A stretch of DNA of 43,768 bases. Origin: an uncultured Collinsella sp. Lineage in GTDB: Bacteria; Actinomycetota; Coriobacteriia; Coriobacteriales; Coriobacteriaceae. Below the pieces are notes generated by a model, which did no database searches, was not told the origin of the DNA, and saw only the letters and a list, made by a program, of their open reading frames with translations. How positions within the stretch are numbered: position 1 is the stretch's first letter; each line of letters starts with the position of its first letter. Positions 33,080-43,768 of this stretch are shown here, piece after piece. The stretch spans positions 1 to 43,768 of the forward strand of contig UQRW01000013.1 in the NCBI GenBank assembly GCA_900543515.1, given 5' to 3'. The position numbers and the translations under genes were made by a program.

Positions 33080-33457
33080 TTATTTAGCCTTGGGGCGCTT
33101 AGCACCGTACTTGGAACGGGCCTGCATACGGTTCTGGACCGGAGCAGCGTCGTAGGCGCCACGGATGACGTGATAACGGACACCAGGGAGGTCACGGACA
33201 CGACCGCCGCGGACGAGCACGATGGAGTGCTCCTGCAGGTTGTGGCCCTCACCCGGGATGTAAGCAGTAACTTCGATGCCGTTGACGAGGCGAACACGGG
33301 CAACCTTACGAAGAGCCGAGTTCGGCTTCTTGGGGCTCGTGGTGAAGACGCGGGTGCACACGCCGCGCTTCTGGGAGTTGTGCTGCAGAGCAGCGTTCTT
33401 GGACTTCTTGGGCACGGAACGACGGCCCTGGCGAACCAGCTGGTTAATAGTAGGCAA
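33080..33457 (-). CDS. rpsL: 30S ribosomal protein S12, Arg at position 88
   Basis: 125 residues. MPTINQLVRQGRRSVPKKSK start and RVFTTSPKKPNSALRKV with Lys43 unchanged. At position 88 (GGRVRDLPGVRYH) it has Arg (CGT at 33194-33196) where most bacteria have Lys; Asp89, the methylthiolation site, is kept. The initiation codon is TTG with GGAG 6 nt upstream. Good promoter at 33551-33579. Confidence 0.98.
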   Translation of the reverse strand: MPTINQLVRQGRRSVPKKSKNAALQHNSQKRGVCTRVFTTSPKKPNSALRKVARVRLVNGIEVTAYIPGEGHNLQEHSIVLVRGGRVRDLPGVRYHVIRGAYDAAPVQNRMQARSKYGAKRPKAK

Positions 33458-33550
33458 AGCGTACTCCTTCTCGAATGATTCCAGCTTTCTGTAAAGTGCA
33501 ACGGCTTGAATCGAGGGGTCAGCATCCCCCTACGAAACACGCAGTTCGAT

Positions 33551-33579
33551 AGGATACGTGGCGTTAGCTGTGCCGTCAA
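33551..33579 (-). promoter_or_regulatory. Promoter of the rpsL operon
   Basis: Minus-strand TTGACG (33574-33579), 17-nt spacer, TATCCT (33551-33556); start near 33544, leaving a leader of about 87 nt before rpsL. Confidence 0.75.
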
Positions 33580-33585
33580 CAGACC

Positions 33586-33599
33586 ACGCCGCCGGGCGT
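33586..33599 (-). promoter_or_regulatory. Ribosomal-leader motif, rpsL copy
   Basis: Minus-strand ACGCCCGGCGGCGT, preceded by GGGAT, starting six nt upstream of the -35 of the rpsL promoter. Position suits an activator or UP-type site. Confidence 0.5.
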
Positions 33600-33631
33600 A
33601 TCCCAAAATAGCCATATTTCCGCAAAGCCTA

Positions 33632-33670
33632 CACAAAAGGAATCCCCTCCTGTGCGCGGGGGCGGATTCC
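33632..33670 (-). terminator. Second insulating hairpin upstream of the rpsL promoter
   Basis: GGAATCC (33639-33645) pairs with GGATTCC (33664-33670), with a C-rich/G-rich inner stem, and minus-strand TTTTGTG follows. Lies between the anti-sigma gene terminator and the rpsL promoter. Remaining parts of 33458-33793 hold no gene. Confidence 0.55.
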
Positions 33671-33752
33671 CGGGCCGGGCGGCCTATCAAGATTTTGCCG
33701 CATACTTCCGAAATTCAGACGAATACCGCTCGCTTTAACCGCCCATTTACCG

Positions 33753-33786
33753 CAAAAGAGGCCGCTTCCCCTAGTAGGAAGCGGCC
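33753..33786 (-). terminator. Terminator of the ECF sigma/anti-sigma operon
   Basis: Perfect 10-bp stem GGCCGCTTCC (33760-33769) / GGAAGCGGCC (33777-33786), loop 7 nt, minus-strand TCTTTTG tail, 8 nt after the anti-sigma stop. Confidence 0.88.
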
Positions 33787-33793
33787 CCAAATC

Positions 33794-34870
33794 TTACGAA
33801 TAGACGATGGCAAAGGGTACTTCTGTTTCGGTCTCTCCTGCTGATGTGTATCTCGTGCCCTCAAGGGTTACCGAGACCACTTGGTCGACATCAATCAACT
33901 TCGTTGGCACCCAGTTGTTCTCTCCGCTATTGCGTGCCAGCGAAACATAGAAGTTGAACACCCCTGCGTCGTCATCTTCGATAATCTGCTCCGATCCATC
34001 CTTGTAGGTGACGGTCAGTTTATGATCAACTGCTTCATAGCCCAGATCATCGATATGCGTCTGGATGGAAAACGGACTGATCTCGAGAGGCGAGTCATCG
34101 GAGCGGAGTTCCTTTGTATCGACGTGCGCTCCGACGTTAAACTCTGGCGTCGATACCTCGATCACCTTCGCATCCTCACCTTTGCCCTCCGTCCAGCTGA
34201 TATTCCAGGTGACCGCATGTCCCAAATCTCGCTCGCGATCCCACGAGGCAAAGTACATCGTGCCGTTAATGACCGTGTCGCTTGATGTGTCCTTATCAAT
34301 TGTGCAGCGTGTGTCAGCCCATTCCTCGCCGAAGTTCATGCTTGGCGTGCCGATGCCTTGTTCTTCTTCACCATAGAGAACAAGTTCGCCTGTCTCTGCT
34401 GCCGGCTTGTAGTAGTTAACGCCATTTGGATTGGACAACGTAAACGTCACGGCTCCGCAGCCGTTTTGGTCAATAGCCATCTCATGGATATCGAGCGTAT
34501 AGCCATTACCCTCGACGGACAGATCAACCTTCTGGACTGCGCCCTCCAGGCTTTGGGGCGCGATACCGTCACCAAACTCTCTGGTGTAGGTATATTGAGT
34601 CCCCGATGAGCCACCGTTGGTCCAGGTAATGGAATCCCCGTTGCCGTGGTTTCCCCAGGCTGAGGCAAAATAGCCGGAATTGACAACGGCGTAGGCGACC
34701 CCTCCAGTCGCCAAAACTCCGGCAAGACATCCGATTACGGCAACATAGAGAGGCTTCGCGTGGCCCTTTCGATGAAGCGGCTCACCCGCAGCGGTATTTA
34801 GGACGCGATCTGCAAGGTCGCTATCGGCTTGGATGGACTCGAAGGCCTGCTTGATTTGATTGGATTTCAC
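33794..34870 (-). CDS. Membrane anti-sigma factor-like protein (DUF4179-like)
   Basis: 358 residues. A ~40-residue cytoplasmic N-terminus, one transmembrane helix (~42-63, YVAVIGCLAGVLATGGVAYAV) and a large extracytoplasmic domain rich in Thr, Asn, Gly and aromatic residues. This layout and the position directly after an ECF sigma gene, overlapping it by 50 nt, indicate its anti-sigma partner. GTG start at 34870 with GAGGAGGG 6 nt upstream. The outer domain presumably senses envelope stress and controls release of the sigma factor; signal unknown. Confidence 0.78.
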   Translation of the reverse strand: MKSNQIKQAFESIQADSDLADRVLNTAAGEPLHRKGHAKPLYVAVIGCLAGVLATGGVAYAVVNSGYFASAWGNHGNGDSITWTNGGSSGTQYTYTREFGDGIAPQSLEGAVQKVDLSVEGNGYTLDIHEMAIDQNGCGAVTFTLSNPNGVNYYKPAAETGELVLYGEEEQGIGTPSMNFGEEWADTRCTIDKDTSSDTVINGTMYFASWDRERDLGHAVTWNISWTEGKGEDAKVIEVSTPEFNVGAHVDTKELRSDDSPLEISPFSIQTHIDDLGYEAVDHKLTVTYKDGSEQIIEDDDAGVFNFYVSLARNSGENNWVPTKLIDVDQVVSVTLEGTRYTSAGETETEVPFAIVYS

Positions 34871-35339
34871 GGTCGCCCTCCTCTAGGATGAATTTGAGCT
34901 TCGATCGACCACGGGCTAAACGCGTTCGAACGGTCGCGGCTGGTACATGCAACAACTCGGCAATCTCTGAGGTCGAAAAGCCCAGATAGTAATAGAGCAC
35001 GATGGGAACGCGGAATCGCTCCGGAAGTCGCATAACGTCTGACAAGACCGCCTTGGTCTCATCCTGCGCCGCCGAAAGCGAATCGGCCAGGTTCTCAATA
35101 TCCTCCACACGCCTCCATGGCTTTCGAAAGAGCGATTTGCATTCATTGATCGTGACCCGGATAAGCCAGCGGCGAAGATGCTCCCAACTCTCAAAATGTC
35201 CATCGCTTTTAAGCAGCTTAAGGAAGACATCCTGGGCAACATCGTCGGCGTCGGCACAATCGCGCAGGTACGTCAATGCGATTCGAAACACGACATCACG
35301 GTGATCCTCGACCGCCTGTCTAAATGCTTGTTCTTCCAT
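34821..35339 (-). CDS. ECF-family RNA polymerase sigma factor
   Basis: 172 residues. Sigma region 2 around VFRIALTYLRDCADADDVAQDVFLKLL (residues ~15-42), with WLIRVTINECKSLFR at its end; region 4 around FRVPIVLYYYLGFSTSEIAELLHVPAATVRTRLARGRSKL. No regions 1 or 3. ATG 35339 preceded by GGGAGGTG, which lies in a perfect 6-bp hairpin. Own promoter of ECF type upstream, so probably autoregulated; separate from rpoBC. Confidence 0.92.
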   Translation of the reverse strand: MEEQAFRQAVEDHRDVVFRIALTYLRDCADADDVAQDVFLKLLKSDGHFESWEHLRRWLIRVTINECKSLFRKPWRRVEDIENLADSLSAAQDETKAVLSDVMRLPERFRVPIVLYYYLGFSTSEIAELLHVPAATVRTRLARGRSKLKFILEEGDREIQSNQAGLRVHPSR

Positions 35340-35340
35340 A

Positions 35341-35356
35341 ATCACCTCCCGGTGAT
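35341..35356 (-). promoter_or_regulatory. Hairpin over the ribosome-binding site of the ECF sigma gene
   Basis: Minus-strand ATCACC-GGGA-GGTGAT, a perfect 6-bp stem with a 4-nt loop; the GGGAGGTG ribosome site is in its loop and 3' arm, 2 nt before ATG. Confidence 0.6.
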
Positions 35357-35389
35357 GCTGATGTTTCTTGCTGAGGCCCTCACCATAGA

Positions 35390-35416
35390 TACGCTCTGGC
35401 CGAACGAAATGTTTCA
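35390..35416 (-). promoter_or_regulatory. ECF-type promoter of the sigma/anti-sigma operon
   Basis: Minus-strand TGAAAC (35411-35416), 17 nt, CGTA (35390-35393), followed by TC. This matches the TGAAAC...CGTA pattern of SigW-type ECF promoters, about 50 nt before the sigma start, so the operon likely drives itself. Confidence 0.68.
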
Positions 35417-35431
35417 AATTCAAGCAGGAAT

Positions 35432-35470
35432 AACCTACCAAAATAAACCTATCCCCTTTTGGCAGGTTTT
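35432..35470. repeat. Dispersed palindromic repeat, copy 2
   Basis: AACCTACCAAAA (35432-35443) and TTTTGGCAGGTT (35457-35468) are inverted with one mismatch. On the minus strand AAAACCTGCCAAAA (35457-35470) is identical to 7941-7954. Confidence 0.5.
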
Positions 35471-35474
35471 CTTC

Positions 35475-35514
35475 ACCAAAAAAGACCCGCTCCCCTGTTG
35501 AGAAGCGGGTCTTT
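35475..35514 (-). terminator. Terminator of rpoB-rpoC
   Basis: Perfect 11-bp stem AAAGACCCGCT (35481-35491) / AGCGGGTCTTT (35504-35514), minus-strand tail TTTTTTGG, 27 nt after the rpoC stop. Confidence 0.92.
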
Positions 35515-35540
35515 GGAAGGGCGGTTAACGTACTAGGAAA

Positions 35541-40019
<4,479 letters not shown>

Positions 40020-40025
40020 AGTCAA

Positions 40026-43517
<3,492 letters not shown>

Positions 43518-43590
43518 CAGGTTTTTCCTCCTTCACGGAAATGCTCGGTGGGTTGGCGAGGCATAGCTTCGCCAGTTATCGCAACCTAAT

Positions 43591-43618
43591 AGTTTATCAG
43601 GTACCGACCGTTGGGCAA
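43591..43618 (-). promoter_or_regulatory. Candidate rpoB promoter
   Basis: Minus-strand TTGCCC (43613-43618), 16-nt spacer, TAAACT (43591-43596). Start near 43584, about 67 nt before rpoB. The leader then contains an imperfect hairpin (43554-43573, GGCGA/TCGCC). Other promoters further upstream are possible. Confidence 0.42.
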
Positions 43619-43695
43619 GAAAAGCCTTGACGCGATTGAGTTTTTGGAGTAGCAAAGTTTTTCGACAGAAAACACGCAGGTAGATGTATGTGTAT

Positions 43696-43727
43696 CGAAC
43701 ATCTGTTCATATATTTTCTGTGAACAG
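43696..43727. promoter_or_regulatory. LexA-box-like and longer dyad at the window edge
   Basis: CGAACATCTGTTCA (43696-43709) resembles the Gram-positive LexA site (CGAAC-N4-GTT core). CTGTTCA (43703-43709) and TGAACAG (43721-43727) form a second dyad 11 nt apart. The gene it serves could be rpoB or one beyond the window. Confidence 0.35.
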
Positions 43728-43768
43728 AGAGCCGGCAATCGCAGCTCTTATAAAAAACGGGCGCGAAC

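Noticed and set aside
43626..43654. Plus-strand promoter TTGACG-N17-TAGCAA
   Set aside because: The -10 matches poorly and no plus-strand gene follows within the window.

Overview
The window is GC-rich bacterial chromosome. Gene content points to a gut Coriobacteriia, most likely Collinsella or a close relative: an anaerobe-type actinobacterium with FabK as its only visible enoyl-ACP reductase, an AccD-AccA fusion, a streptococcus-like fab gene order and Coriobacteriia-like ribosomal proteins. The genus is inferred from protein character, not from a search. Nearly everything is on the minus strand. The plus-strand genes are a YheO-type regulator (3318), a U32-peptidase/RluA pair (4772-7942) and birA (29150).

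Layout. (1) 19-4471: a nucleobase/purine-type locus with an SsnA-like aminohydrolase, an NCS2 xanthine/uracil-type permease, a divergent YheO/DauR-type regulator and a RidA deaminase. (2) 4772-7942: U32 peptidase-family protein and RluA pseudouridine synthase. (3) 7996-9825: Gfo/Idh/MocA oxidoreductase plus DeoR regulator operon, followed by a 510-bp intergenic stretch with REP-like repeats. (4) 10336-16124: ribosomal operon rplC-rplD-rplW-rplB-rpsS-rplV-rpsC-rplP-rpmC-rpsQ-rplN-rplX, ending at a terminator straight after rplX. (5) 16574-18394: phosphatase and CDF cation transporter. (6) 18545-28973: complete type II fatty acid initiation/elongation operon fabH-acpP-fabK-fabD-fabG-fabF-accB-fabZ-accC-accDA plus a lone PTS EIIC, with birA divergent. 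(7) 30043-33457: rpsL-rpsG-fusA-rpsJ, ending at a terminator. (8) 33794-35339: ECF sigma factor and membrane anti-sigma factor. (9) 35541-43517: rpoB-rpoC.

How it fits together. Regions 4, 7 and 9 are pieces of the usual rpoBC-str-S10-spc supercluster. Here it is cut between rpoC and rpsL (ECF pair inserted), between rpsJ and rplC (14 kb with the fab operon) and after rplX, and tuf is absent. BirA would biotinylate AccB made by the adjacent operon, and a pair of near-identical palindromic sites lies between the two divergent units.

Most interesting observations: the RpoC C-terminal tail carries a helix-hairpin-helix domain that looks like the alpha-subunit CTD and keeps several of its DNA-contact residues; a perfect 43-bp inverted repeat sits in the rplC leader at the cluster breakpoint; a 14-bp motif is shared upstream of rplC, rplB and rpsL; the rplW-rplB spacer is strongly structured; S12 has Arg at position 88, where Lys-to-Arg gives streptomycin resistance in other bacteria; and the ECF operon has its own ECF-type promoter.
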